DNA of 64,000 bases from NCBI RefSeq assembly GCF_009002475.1, contig NZ_AP019860.1, positions 5,780,501 to 5,844,500 of the forward strand, written 5' to 3'. The stretch is from Candidatus Uabimicrobium amorphum (GTDB lineage Bacteria > Planctomycetota > Uabimicrobiia > Uabimicrobiales > Uabimicrobiaceae). Shown here piece after piece: positions 34,629 through 44,822 of this stretch (the stretch's first letter is position 1; each line of letters begins with the position of its first letter). Under the pieces are notes generated by a model. It saw only the letters and a program-made list of their open reading frames with translations, was not told the DNA's origin and searched no databases. The translations under genes were made by a program, and so were the position numbers.

Positions 34629-37322
34629 CTATACGTAACTACGTACAATTTTTTCATCGAGAAATTTCAAGCATGTTGCGAGAAGCTTTGAAGAGGTGGT
34701 TTCCCATACAATAAACTGAATATGGTCTCCGTGTTCGCGAATAAACCATCCACTCGGCTTCTCTTCTTGGTAAGATGCTATAATGTGCATTACCTCCGCA
34801 GTGCTCATAAAACTAAATTTTGAGTGTGGCTGAAGCAGTAGAAAGGAAATGTCATTTTGTGACATTTTTTCTACGGCCTTTTCAAGATCGTTGCAGCACT
34901 CAACATCGATGTCGACACTTACCCCTTCGCGAAGCACCGCTTCGCCAATGACGCATGCAGCCCCCACATCACTACTATTGGCGATAATAACCGCAGATTT
35001 ATCATAACTTTCGTCGGCGATGATCTCCCACTCGTTCTTTGCTTGATCCAATAACTCTTTAACAAGATCGTTCTCTACATACATCTCTTCACTAAAGTTA
35101 TAGGCGCGTTGTAGACCGTAAATTGTCAACCATGGGCATTTGTATCTTTCCAGGCCAAATCGCGCGCTGTCGAGAAATGCCGCGACCGATTGCAAGGCAT
35201 AATTTAGGTGTTTTTTAGGAGCAAATTCATCCTGAATTTCTTGTTCTTTTTTTTGCTCTTCGTGCGACCAGCTTTGGTAATTACATGCAAGAAGTCTTAA
35301 AGCTTCTACTTGGAGTAAAGGCATTAAGTGGTTGTTGTGAATATTTTCTTGGCAAAGTTTAATGGTTAGGTGCAGTGCACGCGCACAGTTAAAATAATCT
35401 TTACAAGATAAGTACACATAGTAACTATCGAGATACTTAACCGCAGCGTCGAGTAAGTTGCCTTGTTTTGCTTGTAAACTGCCCCATTTCTCGATGTTCA
35501 CAGCTAAACGATTGCGTTGTTCGTCGTTTTGCGAAAAAGAAACAAGAGCTTGTAAGAAAATGGTCTTGGTCTGGTGGTCTTTGCCCGGACATAGTTCACG
35601 TATGAGTAAAAGAGCTAACTTTTCCACTTCGGGTTTGAAATATGTTTTCACACTGGCGGTGTAGGATTTTAGTAGGAAAAGTAATAACCACGCAAAGTCG
35701 GGAAATGTTTTGTCGGGACTGTAATCGTAAATAATTTTTTTCCATAAAGCGATGTCTTCGTCGCTGAGAAGAGGTGTGGCTTCGATAAGCCCGGCAATGC
35801 GATACAGTTTTACCAGTGCGAGTAGTGGCTCTAAGAAGTCTTTGTCTTTTTTCTTTTCTTTATCCTTGCTGCACTCTAACATATCTTTTGATATTTCGAG
35901 AAACATTTCACGCGCTTCAGGAAACAGCTTAGCGCCTTCTTCGTATAGAAAATAAGCATTTTCGTAGGCCATCATTTTTTCATTTTCAATTCCTGCGCGC
36001 ACCATGTGGTCTAGAGACATTTCTGGTTTTTCGCTATTCTTCCAATGAAATAGATGAACATACGCCGGGTGCGATTCGGTGAGTGATGCGGCAATATTCG
36101 TGTGTAAATGTCGTTCTTCTTCAGAAGAACAGCTGGCGATTAAGGTGTACTTTGTGTAATCATTGTTGAAAACGTAATACCCGTCGGCGATCTGTTTTAA
36201 TATTCCGTATTTTACCGCATTTGCTGCGGCATTTTTAAAATTCTCACTGGAAAGAGAACTACTTTCTGCCCAATCTTTTTTGGAAATGGGGTAGTGTAAT
36301 AACGCCGCACGTTGCAATTCTTGAAAAACTTCTTCCCCCAAGTCTTCGAGGTTGGCCAATGTAAAGTAATCTATGTCATCAAATAGCTTAATTTGGTGTT
36401 CGTCGTATTTCAGCTGCCATTTTTGTGAGCGAAACTCTAAAACATTACGCGACAAATACAACAATAATTCACCTACGAAAAAACCGCTACCTTGGGCGAG
36501 ATAGCATAGTGCATTGACATAAGTGGAGGAAAGTAATTTATATCCCAGTATCTTTTTAAATACGCGCTCAATTTCTTTTTCACTCACTGGTTGCAGCACA
36601 AGTTTTTGTGTATATTCTAAATCTTGTAGTTGCCCGACGAATTCCTTTGGTCGTAGACCAGTACGTCTTTTTATTCCAGACTTCATCGCTTTGAGTTGTT
36701 GCATAATAGAGACGTTTCTTTGGCGCAACGCAAAAGGAGTTACCATTCCTTTGTCTTCTAGGTCGTATTGTAAGATAAAGAGTATGGGGGCAGAGGTGCT
36801 CATCGCACTCTTAATGAGGAATAGTAACAACTCTAGAGAGCTTGTTTCTGCCCACTGTAAGTCTTCGCAGTAAAAAATGGCGGGTAAGTCTTCATTGAGG
36901 AGATGACGTGAAAATGTAATATGTAAATCGGTTTGGCTTTTGGGCTCTAAGGATAAATTACTACGTGCAAATCTACGTGTTGTTTTACCTATAATGCCTT
37001 TGTAAATGGCCTTTTCTAACTTATTAATTCCTTGTAAGTTTTGTTCGCGATGTGCGGCAAAATCTTCAAATATTTTAGAAAAAGAAAAGCGAAATACATC
37101 ATAGGGAACGGGGATGCGTGAGCCATAGCCTAAGAAATACGGTAAGCCACTGTTTGTGACCATATTGCGTACAATGTTTTTTTGTCCGTATTGTGATGAA
37201 CCTTCTACTAGAAGGACGCCTCCTTGTCCTTGAGACAATGATTTAATGCGCTCGACAACTTCTCTTTGCTCTGCGTCGCGTCCAAGAAGAGTTAAACCAA
37301 AAATAATTTTTTGCAAATCCAT
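34629..37322 (-). CDS. AAA ATPase-like protein with degenerate nucleotide site and helical repeats
   Basis: 897 residues. The N-terminus reads LTLLGRDAEQREV, the start of AAA_16-type ATPase domains found in PknK and MalT-like regulators. Walker B is present in IFYCEDLQWAE (about 148-158). Walker A is irregular: GSSQYGQKN where GxxxxGK(S/T) is expected (about 40-48), so ATP binding may be altered. Helical TPR-like repeats occupy about 390-750. The final 120 residues look like a small alpha/beta domain of unknown type. No kinase or cyclase domain is attached. It begins 2 bases after the NTPase gene and is likely its operon partner. Confidence 0.75.
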   Translation of the reverse strand: MDLQKIIFGLTLLGRDAEQREVVERIKSLSQGQGGVLLVEGSSQYGQKNIVRNMVTNSGLPYFLGYGSRIPVPYDVFRFSFSKIFEDFAAHREQNLQGINKLEKAIYKGIIGKTTRRFARSNLSLEPKSQTDLHITFSRHLLNEDLPAIFYCEDLQWAETSSLELLLFLIKSAMSTSAPILFILQYDLEDKGMVTPFALRQRNVSIMQQLKAMKSGIKRRTGLRPKEFVGQLQDLEYTQKLVLQPVSEKEIERVFKKILGYKLLSSTYVNALCYLAQGSGFFVGELLLYLSRNVLEFRSQKWQLKYDEHQIKLFDDIDYFTLANLEDLGEEVFQELQRAALLHYPISKKDWAESSSLSSENFKNAAANAVKYGILKQIADGYYVFNNDYTKYTLIASCSSEEERHLHTNIAASLTESHPAYVHLFHWKNSEKPEMSLDHMVRAGIENEKMMAYENAYFLYEEGAKLFPEAREMFLEISKDMLECSKDKEKKKDKDFLEPLLALVKLYRIAGLIEATPLLSDEDIALWKKIIYDYSPDKTFPDFAWLLLFLLKSYTASVKTYFKPEVEKLALLLIRELCPGKDHQTKTIFLQALVSFSQNDEQRNRLAVNIEKWGSLQAKQGNLLDAAVKYLDSYYVYLSCKDYFNCARALHLTIKLCQENIHNNHLMPLLQVEALRLLACNYQSWSHEEQKKEQEIQDEFAPKKHLNYALQSVAAFLDSARFGLERYKCPWLTIYGLQRAYNFSEEMYVENDLVKELLDQAKNEWEIIADESYDKSAVIIANSSDVGAACVIGEAVLREGVSVDIDVECCNDLEKAVEKMSQNDISFLLLQPHSKFSFMSTAEVMHIIASYQEEKPSGWFIREHGDHIQFIVWETTSSKLLATCLKFLDEKIVRSYV

Positions 37323-37324
37323 AA

Positions 37325-37804
37325 CTACATCCCACTTACTTCTATTTTTTGGACATCCCTGTTAGAAAAAAATGTATCGCAAATTTGAGTGACAGTTGTT
37401 GGTCTTGAAGTAAATACGATTTTGTTGATTTTCGCTGTCTCTATCATTTGCAAACTGAGGTACCAGCCCTCTCCGCGTAATTCCAAGGGCCCTATTTCAT
37501 CGATAAATAACACCTCTACTTGTTCTTTCAGAGCTTGTTGTATACAATTGTTACCAAATGATAAACCTTGTTGTGTAAAACCAAAAGCTCCTTGAGTAAT
37601 GTCTGCAGCTAAATCTCTTTGCGCTAATAAAACTTCCTGACCAGTCACGACATCCCGGACCCAAAAATTTTGGCGTTTACCATCTTTATAGTCTCCTATC
37701 GTGATAATGCCGCCTTTTTTTCCCGGTAATGTTTGTACCATTTTTTTTATCGCTTGAGTTTTGCCACTACCTGAAACACCCAAAAAACACAAAATTTCAC
37801 TCAT
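37325..37804 (-). CDS. THEP1-like P-loop NTPase
   Basis: 159 residues with Walker A in GVSGSGKTQ (about 9-17) and FIDEIGPLELRG (about 100-111), the Walker B segment diagnostic of the THEP1/NTPase_1 family. TSRPTT near the end is a sensor-like segment. Known members hydrolyse nucleoside triphosphates slowly; the biological role is unresolved. It is the first gene of a minus-strand run with the AAA and DA1-like genes and diverges from recD2 across a 267-base spacer in which no gene is seen and which should hold both promoters. Confidence 0.82.
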   Translation of the reverse strand: MSEILCFLGVSGSGKTQAIKKMVQTLPGKKGGIITIGDYKDGKRQNFWVRDVVTGQEVLLAQRDLAADITQGAFGFTQQGLSFGNNCIQQALKEQVEVLFIDEIGPLELRGEGWYLSLQMIETAKINKIVFTSRPTTVTQICDTFFSNRDVQKIEVSGM

Positions 37805-38071
37805 ATATATACCTTAAAAAGCTCTTTTTATACTTGCTCAATTGTAGATGAAAATAGTTTTAGGTCAACGAAAATTTTTGTTGTGCTTGATTTTTCACTA
37901 TGTACAGGTTAGATTTTATTCAGAGAATTTCTGAGAGACCTTTACTACCTATTGCAAATGAAATTCTAGCCTCTATTTAGCGAATTCTAGCGGATTCTGT
38001 GGTATATTTATATCTGTCCGTAGTTGATTACATTTCCCGCACAATCTTATCTCTTACACAAAGGTTGTAGT

Positions 38072-40231
38072 ATGCTTACAGTTGCCAATACTAAAATTGA
38101 AAATCTCGAGGGGGTCTTGGAAAGTGTTATTTACACCTCAGAAGAAACTCATTTCACCGTAGCGCGTTTTACCTACAAAGAAAGTGAACCATCGATTACC
38201 ATTGTTGGAAATATATTTTCAGCAAATGTGGGAGAAAAACTACGCCTAAGTGGGGTGTGGAAGAAACATGCAAAGTATGGTGTGCAACTTGAAATAGAGC
38301 GTTTTGAAGTTATTCTTCCCACGCAAAAGGAGTCTATTGAAAAGTATTTGGCTTCTGGAATTGTCACTGGTATTGGTCCGTCTTTGGCAAAGAGAATCGT
38401 CAAACATTTCGGTGATAGCACCTTTGATATACTCGATAACAAACCCGAACGTATGCAAGAAGTGCAAGGCATTGGCAAAAAAAAAGCTGCGGAGATTGAA
38501 AATTCGTGGAAATCGCAACGTAACCGCCACGAAATGATGTTGTTCTTGACTTCTCACGGTATTAAAGGAAGTCGCGCGGCAAAAATTTATAAAAAATACG
38601 GTGGCAATTTAGTGGTTATGATAAAAAACAATCCTTACCGTTTGGCGGTTGATATTGACGGTATTGGATTTCTCACCGCAGATAAAATTGCGCGCGAAGT
38701 AGGAATTCCCGAAGACGATCCAGAACGAATTCAAGCAGCCATTATGCACATTATGGGGGAAGCAAGTTCCCAAGGACACTGCTATCTTCCTCAGGAAATA
38801 CTCATCGATCGTACTTATAATTTACTGAAAGTGGACCCTTGTCTTATTGGAGAAGTTCTACAAAAGAACATTCATGAGGAAAAGTTGGTGGCGATAGAAG
38901 ATCCTGAAAACCCCGTGTATCTCAAAAGAATTTATTTTTGTGAGACACAGGTTGCACGATACTTGCGTTCCATTATGCGTACGTCTTTTTCCATTGAAAT
39001 TCCACAGTTTGCGAAAGTCATTCATCATATCAAGAAAACAATGAATGTCGAGTTGCACCCTGAACAAAAACGTGCGCTTGAGTTATCTCTCTCCAATAAG
39101 GTTTCTCTTATCACTGGTGGACCAGGTGTGGGAAAAACGACTATTATTAAAGCATTGGTCTCGGTTTTGCAACGAAACGATCATCGTATTGCTCTTGCCG
39201 CCCCTACTGGTAGAGCTGCAAAACGTCTTTCCGAGGCATCTGGTTCCCCTGCGAGTACTATTCATCGTTTATTGCACTACAATCCTCATGAAAATGCATT
39301 TGAATACAATAAAGACCAACCTTTGGAAATCGACTGGCTCATTATAGATGAAACATCGATGATGGATATATCTCTCTCCTACCACTTGTTAAGTGCCGTT
39401 CCTCCCGGAGCAGCAATTACATTTGTCGGAGATTGCGATCAGCTTCCTTCTGTCGGACCCGGCAATTTTTTGGGAGATCTAATTGCTTATGATGGTATGC
39501 CCCTGACGCGTCTGACGCATATCTATAGACAATCTACGGATTCATCGATTGTGCGAACCGCGCATCAAATAAACTCAGGTTCTCTACCACAAATCGCCAA
39601 CAGTGAAAAATCAGACATCTTTTTCTTACCGACGGAAGATGCACAACAAGGTGCGGAGATGATCACCAATTTAGTGACAGAACGTCTGCCAAAAAAATAC
39701 GGTTTCAATCCGATGCATGATATTCAAACATTGGTTCCCATGTATCGTGGAGAAGTGGGAGCTGACAATTTAAATGCCTTACTTTCGCAGTCGCTAAATA
39801 CATCACAAAAAAAAATATCCACGGGAAAGTTTCGCGAAGGTGACAAGGTGATGCAAATTAGCAATAACTATGAAAAAGACGTGTACAATGGGGACATTGG
39901 TATTATACGCAGTGTCAATCGCGTGGACCATACTTTCTCAATTGCCTTTGACCATCGCGAAGTCACCTACGAATTTTCGGAACTAGAGCAACTCGTTCTT
40001 GCGTATGCGATTAGTATCCATAAATCACAAGGTAGTGAATATCCTGTGGTCGTTATTCCTATATTTACCCAACACTATATTATGTTGCAACGTAACTTAC
40101 TATATACGGCCATTACTCGTGGAAAAAAAATGGTGATTATCGTGGGGAGTTGGCGCGCTTTGGGAATTGCAGTACGCAATGTCGAATCGCGAACTCGTTA
40201 CACCAAATTAACCCATTGGTTAAGTACTTAA
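38072..40231 (+). CDS. recD2: RecD2-type DNA helicase
   Basis: 719 residues from the ATG at 38072, which has AAAGG upstream; a TTG at 38024 would add 16 residues without homology. The N-terminal OB-like domain and helix-hairpin-helix region (about 1-230; GIVTGIGPSLAKRIV, VQGIGKKKAAEI) set it apart from RecBCD-type RecD. The SF1B motor has GGPGVGKTT (about 348), APTGRAAKR, DETSMMD (about 426), GDCDQLPSVGPG and the C-terminal motif VI segment AISIHKSQGSEY and YTAITRGK. It is a 5'-3' helicase in DNA repair and replication restart. No recB or recC is nearby, as expected for RecD2. Confidence 0.95.
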   Translation: MLTVANTKIENLEGVLESVIYTSEETHFTVARFTYKESEPSITIVGNIFSANVGEKLRLSGVWKKHAKYGVQLEIERFEVILPTQKESIEKYLASGIVTGIGPSLAKRIVKHFGDSTFDILDNKPERMQEVQGIGKKKAAEIENSWKSQRNRHEMMLFLTSHGIKGSRAAKIYKKYGGNLVVMIKNNPYRLAVDIDGIGFLTADKIAREVGIPEDDPERIQAAIMHIMGEASSQGHCYLPQEILIDRTYNLLKVDPCLIGEVLQKNIHEEKLVAIEDPENPVYLKRIYFCETQVARYLRSIMRTSFSIEIPQFAKVIHHIKKTMNVELHPEQKRALELSLSNKVSLITGGPGVGKTTIIKALVSVLQRNDHRIALAAPTGRAAKRLSEASGSPASTIHRLLHYNPHENAFEYNKDQPLEIDWLIIDETSMMDISLSYHLLSAVPPGAAITFVGDCDQLPSVGPGNFLGDLIAYDGMPLTRLTHIYRQSTDSSIVRTAHQINSGSLPQIANSEKSDIFFLPTEDAQQGAEMITNLVTERLPKKYGFNPMHDIQTLVPMYRGEVGADNLNALLSQSLNTSQKKISTGKFREGDKVMQISNNYEKDVYNGDIGIIRSVNRVDHTFSIAFDHREVTYEFSELEQLVLAYAISIHKSQGSEYPVVVIPIFTQHYIMLQRNLLYTAITRGKKMVIIVGSWRALGIAVRNVESRTRYTKLTHWLST

Positions 40232-40269
40232 CCTGTTAATCCTGTCTCATTATTTGTAGGATTTTTTAT

Positions 40270-42135
40270 ATGAAATGGACATTACTCACATTATTGTGTT
40301 TGTTTGTGTTGCAAGCACAAGCTCAAGTACAACTCGTCATGAACGACAAGAAAATGATTCGCGAAAACGCCCCTGTCCAGCTGAAATTTAGTTTATCTTC
40401 CTCGCGAAACGTAAAAGGAAAATTTGCGTTATATTACGGAGAGGACATTTTGTTTTACCGTAGTAAAGAACTCATTCTTACTGCCGGACAAAACAACTAT
40501 CAGTTATGGCTGCCACCGTTGACAAACTTTTACTACGAAGCCTTTTTCGAAACGCAAGACGATATAATCGCGTTGGGAAATGTCGATTTGGGACGAAAAA
40601 TTGATTTGTTGATCACCACGAGCTTTTCACAAAGCACTGCCATAGAGCAAGCTTGTAATGTTTATGCCTTGTTACCACAAAACCGTCAAGGCCAAAAACC
40701 CTACATTTCCTATAAACGTATCTCGCCAAATGAAATACCGCAAAGCCTTATAACGGCATACTGCGATACTGACTTACTGCTTCTTCATAGTGGGCATTTA
40801 AACTTCATGAGTGAAGAACAGATACATATCGTAGAGAAATGGATATGTATGGGCGGAAGCGCATGTATTGTGATTGGAAAAGACAGTTTATTTAAACAAT
40901 ATCACCTTGACTTTATCTCACGAATGAGCGCCATGGAAAGTATTCACAACTACACAAAGAATATTCATTCCAGCCGTCATGGTTTAGGACGCGTGGTGCT
41001 GTGTGATTTTTCACAACAACCCTCGGATAGTTTTAGTTTTGTGAGTAGCGAGTGGAAAAAAATGATACTGTGGTTGTGGAAAATTAAAGAAAGCATTGCT
41101 ACGGAGATTGTCTATAGTAAAAAGCGTTATCTTGAAGATTTTGACTATTACTACACTACCACAGATTGGCGCGATCGTTACCGTTATCGTTATCGGCGTT
41201 CCCGCGCTGGAGCAGGGTCGATTGGTAACTATCTACTACCAAAAAGTGTACAAATTCCTCCCACATGGTTATTGTCTCTTTTGTTGTTTTCTTTCTTGGT
41301 TTTGGTAGGCCCAATAGAATATATCGTACTAAAAAAACTCAATAAGCGCGTTCTCACTTGGATTACATTTCCTATTGCGACGCTGTGCTTTTGGGCACTT
41401 TGCCAATGGGTGGCCGATGTATATTTAGGCGAAGTAAAAACGAGCAAAGTTTTACACATCGTTGACATTGGTTCTCAAAAACAAGTAGCGCGTAGCAATG
41501 ACCTTCACTTTTTCATGAGTTCCAAACCTCAGAAAATTACCAATACAATTGAAAACAGTATACAGGTAAACCTTGACGCGAATGTTAACTACTATAACAA
41601 TTACAACACCAACGAAAATTGCTCCTATGATGGTGCATTTCCCACACAGTTTTCGGTGACGCAAAATTTACAAAAATGGACTCCATACATGCGCAAAGTT
41701 TTTCGGCAAACGTCTGAATTTGAATTGGTGGAAAATTTTGTTCCGCGTCTTACCGAGAATATAAAAGATTTTCAGGCCACGATTATGCGCAACGCTTATG
41801 ATCGCAGCCTTTCCGGCCCTAGATCCGTTGCTACTTCGCGAAATTATCCTGGTGTCGAAAATTTTGACTATATCTATATCATACATAAAGGCTATGTGTA
41901 TGCAGCGAAAGGTAGCCCGAATGGACTGGTACAAGGTATACTACATTTTTCGTATGCGTTTCCTAGCGATGAGCGAATATTGTTTGCGCAGAAATCCCCC
42001 AGTGGAGGCAGTGATGCCTTGAGCGACCTAACCCTTCACGACCCTACAGATTCTAGCCAGTACGTTGTTGTTTTAATTCGCGAGCAACAAAACAAAATCA
42101 TCGTCTTTCGCTATTTATACTATAAAGGAGCATAA
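40270..42135 (+). CDS. Exported/membrane protein of an ABC cassette
   Basis: 621 residues with a signal peptide (1-19, ending QAQA), a beta-rich external domain (about 20-120), an alpha/beta region (about 120-275) that resembles a DUF4159- or GATase-like fold (LLLLHSGHLNFMSEEQ, GGSACIVIG), an arginine/tyrosine-rich link and two membrane helices (about 336-385), then a second external domain. The layout fits an accessory subunit of an ABC exporter. It precedes the ATPase gene by 1 base and the permease follows, so it belongs to one transcriptional unit. Its own family is not recognised. Confidence 0.75.
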   Translation: MKWTLLTLLCLFVLQAQAQVQLVMNDKKMIRENAPVQLKFSLSSSRNVKGKFALYYGEDILFYRSKELILTAGQNNYQLWLPPLTNFYYEAFFETQDDIIALGNVDLGRKIDLLITTSFSQSTAIEQACNVYALLPQNRQGQKPYISYKRISPNEIPQSLITAYCDTDLLLLHSGHLNFMSEEQIHIVEKWICMGGSACIVIGKDSLFKQYHLDFISRMSAMESIHNYTKNIHSSRHGLGRVVLCDFSQQPSDSFSFVSSEWKKMILWLWKIKESIATEIVYSKKRYLEDFDYYYTTTDWRDRYRYRYRRSRAGAGSIGNYLLPKSVQIPPTWLLSLLLFSFLVLVGPIEYIVLKKLNKRVLTWITFPIATLCFWALCQWVADVYLGEVKTSKVLHIVDIGSQKQVARSNDLHFFMSSKPQKITNTIENSIQVNLDANVNYYNNYNTNENCSYDGAFPTQFSVTQNLQKWTPYMRKVFRQTSEFELVENFVPRLTENIKDFQATIMRNAYDRSLSGPRSVATSRNYPGVENFDYIYIIHKGYVYAAKGSPNGLVQGILHFSYAFPSDERILFAQKSPSGGSDALSDLTLHDPTDSSQYVVVLIREQQNKIIVFRYLYYKGA

Positions 42136-42136
42136 T

Positions 42137-43069
42137 GTGAGTTTTGTCAATATTAAGAATATGACCGTACGCTATGATGAATTTATCGCTGTTCATACCA
42201 TGAATTTGCAAATTCCGCCTGGAGAGGTGTTTGGTTTTATTGGGCCGAATGGTGCGGGCAAGTCAACGACGATGAAAGTTCTCGCCACACTTCTTAAACC
42301 ACAAATTGGCAAAGTTTTTCTCGATGGCATTGATGTGCTACGAGAACCGAAAAAAATTCGCAGTATCATAGGATATATGCCCGACGCATTTGGCGTTTAC
42401 GATGACTTAAGTGTTCAAGAATATCTACACTTTTTTGCTGCGGCGTACCGCATTGGTTGGTCACAACGCAAAAAATTAGTGGATGATTTACTCGCTCTTA
42501 CGGACCTAACCAAGAAGAAATACTCGCAAGTAGATTCTCTATCGCGAGGTATGAAACAACGTTTGGGAATTGCGCGGGTTTTGTTGCACGATCCCAAATT
42601 TTTGATTCTCGATGAGCCGGCAAGTGGTCTCGATCCCCGCGCCCGTATTGAAATGCGCGAGCTATTAAAAGAGTTGCGCAATATGGGCAAAACCATCATG
42701 ATCTCAAGTCATATTCTCAGCGAACTCTCTGAGTTGTGTACGCGTATTGGTATTATCGAGGCCGGTAAAATAGTCGCGGAAGGTTCTCTCGAAGAAATAT
42801 ACACGCAGCTCGGTGTCGAAAAAATAATCCACACGCAAATTCTCAACTATGATGACGATTTACAAGTAAAGATTGCGGCTATACCAGGTGTTGCCTCGGT
42901 ACAAAAAGAACAAAATCGCGTAGAGATTCACATCAAAGAACAAGAACTCAAGCCCGAAGAACTACTGGAGAATTTAATAAGCTTAAAAGCCTGCGTACGT
43001 ATGTTCCAGCCAGGAGCTATTGATCTGGAAACGGTATTTATGAAACTAACCGAAGGTAAAACAGCTTAG
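42137..43069 (+). CDS. ABC transporter ATPase subunit (NatA/CcmA-type)
   Basis: 310 residues, GTG start 1 base after the previous stop with AAAGGAG upstream. Walker A is GPNGAGKST (about 35-43), Q-loop region around GYMPDAFGVYDDLSV, signature LSRGMKQRLGIARVLL, Walker B FLILDEPASGLDP and the H-loop ISSHILSEL. The C-terminal 85 residues form the extra regulatory domain common in ABC-2 export ATPases. It should energise export or membrane remodelling with the permease encoded 10 bases downstream. Substrate is not predictable. Confidence 0.93.
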   Translation: MSFVNIKNMTVRYDEFIAVHTMNLQIPPGEVFGFIGPNGAGKSTTMKVLATLLKPQIGKVFLDGIDVLREPKKIRSIIGYMPDAFGVYDDLSVQEYLHFFAAAYRIGWSQRKKLVDDLLALTDLTKKKYSQVDSLSRGMKQRLGIARVLLHDPKFLILDEPASGLDPRARIEMRELLKELRNMGKTIMISSHILSELSELCTRIGIIEAGKIVAEGSLEEIYTQLGVEKIIHTQILNYDDDLQVKIAAIPGVASVQKEQNRVEIHIKEQELKPEELLENLISLKACVRMFQPGAIDLETVFMKLTEGKTA

Positions 43070-43079
43070 GAGTACGAAA

Positions 43080-44699
43080 TTGATTTCCAAACTACCTCTA
43101 TTACAAAAAGAATTGATTGAGTACGCTTCGACAAAACGTCTCTTTATTTTGCGCGTGTTGTTTGGCCTGTGTTTATATACGATCTTTTTAGTTAACTGGT
43201 CAAATTATACCAGCAGCGACAATCTTTATCGGGTTCTGGGAAGTGGACGGTGGCTACTAGAGTATATATACATTATAAATATAATCGCCATTTTTGTCAT
43301 TTTACCGATGAGCAGTGCCTGTGTAATTACCAACGAAAAAGAAAAACGTACTCTCTCATTGCTACTTACCACGCAGCTGGGTCCCACACTGATTTTATTT
43401 GAAAAATTCATTAGCTTGGTGATCTCGATTTTCTCTTTTTTGCTGATTTCATTTCCGGCAATGTATCTGGCATATCTTTTAGGGGGGCTCACCAATAAGA
43501 AGATACTGATCTCGCTGTACGCACAATTTTTAACTGTTGTTCAGGTTGCTGCAGTAGGCTTATTTTTTTCTTGTTATTGTAAAACGTCGATTAAAGCAAT
43601 TATGGCGACCTACATATGGGGATTTGCACTTTATATATTTTTTCCGTTCTTTGAGATTTTTGATAATGTTAGTTACTATTTAGAAATAGTGATGTTTCCT
43701 CCGGCTTTCTATTATTACCTCGATAGTTATGCAAGTGGCCCCTGGGAAATGTTTGCCTACACAATACCTATTTGGATCAGTGCGGCGTTGTTTTTACTGG
43801 GAGCAAGGCATTTTCTCATCACATATCCACAACGTATGAATAAAAAGCCAATGGCGCAAAAGGTACGCGATGATTTCCATATCGTCAAAAGAAAAGTCCC
43901 CCACATTCGTTTACCTATTTTGTGGCGCGAAGGTAGTCACAGTTCATGGCCATTCGCCGCGAAGATATTTTTCATTTTAGGAGCGGTCATTGGTGTTGGT
44001 TTTTTTGGAAGTCTACCAAGTTCAAGAGGTAATCGCCATGAGTTCGCGATGATTATCTATTTTTTTGCTCTGGCCATCTGTGCACTTTTTCTAACCATGA
44101 GATCTGTGACGTTATTTCAGCGCGAAATCAAACAAGAAACCTGGGATGTGCTGTTGACCACAACGATGACGACAAGAAGCATATTTTGGCAAAAAGCAAT
44201 GGCGGTGACACGTTTTACATTATATATCTGCATACTACTACTGTGCATATATACTTTTAACCTAGCAGCATTTCCACGCAGTTATTATTCCAGTAGTCGT
44301 CTTCCTTCTGGAGCGCGTTGGACATACGCTGTGGTCTTCACTTTTTTGATTTTCACCAACATACAGTGGTTTATGATGTGGTTGGGGTTGACATTTCGCA
44401 AAAACACCAAAATAGCTCTTGTTGCCGTTGGTTTGATAGCCGCATGGTGCATAATGCCCATACTAGTTTCTGAATTTGCACGAGAGATTTTGGGTGGTTC
44501 ACGGAGTAATTATCGAGTTTTGGCATTATTTAGCCCTTTTGCCATTTTTATTGCCGTGACAGATGGCCGCATACCAGGCTACAGTAACAGAATGTACACC
44601 GCGATGAATATCGGCTTTGTCATTTTCGCCGTACAAGCCGTGGTCTTTTATGTCGCCGCGTCCATAAGTTCACAAAAACATATTCGCGTATGTGACTAG
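43080..44699 (+). CDS. ABC-2 type transporter permease
   Basis: 539 residues with about 12 membrane helices in two halves (about 20-260 and 290-535), each opening with a conserved PLLQKELIEY or PILWREGSH-type segment that marks ABC-2 permeases. It looks like a fused pair of half-permeases. The start is TTG with an AGGAG site at normal distance; no ATG is suitably placed. It completes the cassette with the ATPase and accessory protein. The direction is probably export; substrate unknown. Confidence 0.88.
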   Translation: MISKLPLLQKELIEYASTKRLFILRVLFGLCLYTIFLVNWSNYTSSDNLYRVLGSGRWLLEYIYIINIIAIFVILPMSSACVITNEKEKRTLSLLLTTQLGPTLILFEKFISLVISIFSFLLISFPAMYLAYLLGGLTNKKILISLYAQFLTVVQVAAVGLFFSCYCKTSIKAIMATYIWGFALYIFFPFFEIFDNVSYYLEIVMFPPAFYYYLDSYASGPWEMFAYTIPIWISAALFLLGARHFLITYPQRMNKKPMAQKVRDDFHIVKRKVPHIRLPILWREGSHSSWPFAAKIFFILGAVIGVGFFGSLPSSRGNRHEFAMIIYFFALAICALFLTMRSVTLFQREIKQETWDVLLTTTMTTRSIFWQKAMAVTRFTLYICILLLCIYTFNLAAFPRSYYSSSRLPSGARWTYAVVFTFLIFTNIQWFMMWLGLTFRKNTKIALVAVGLIAAWCIMPILVSEFAREILGGSRSNYRVLALFSPFAIFIAVTDGRIPGYSNRMYTAMNIGFVIFAVQAVVFYVAASISSQKHIRVCD

Positions 44700-44700
44700 G

Positions 44701-44755
44701 GTAACCGTCGCCGTGACCGTGACCATGACCGTAATCGTCACCGTAGCCGTAATCG
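44701..44755. repeat. Second degenerate hexanucleotide repeat
   Basis: Nine hexamers of the same CGTNRC family as at 33382 (CCGTGA, CCATGA, CCGTAA, TCGTCA, CCGTAG). It begins immediately after the stop codon of the permease gene. Two similar arrays 11 kb apart suggest a dispersed family. Confidence 0.85.
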
Positions 44756-44770
44756 AATACTGAGTGACGA

Positions 44771-44799
44771 TTACAACCACAAAAGTAAATATGTACTAT
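44771..44799 (+). promoter_or_regulatory. Candidate promoter of the downstream membrane protein
   Basis: TTACAA at 44771-44776 and TACTAT at 44794-44799 are 17 bases apart, ending 24 bases before the ATG. Both hexamers are imperfect. This would give the next gene its own start of transcription separate from the ABC cassette. Confidence 0.35.
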
Positions 44800-44822
44800 A
44801 AAGTGTAAAGCAAGGAACACAA

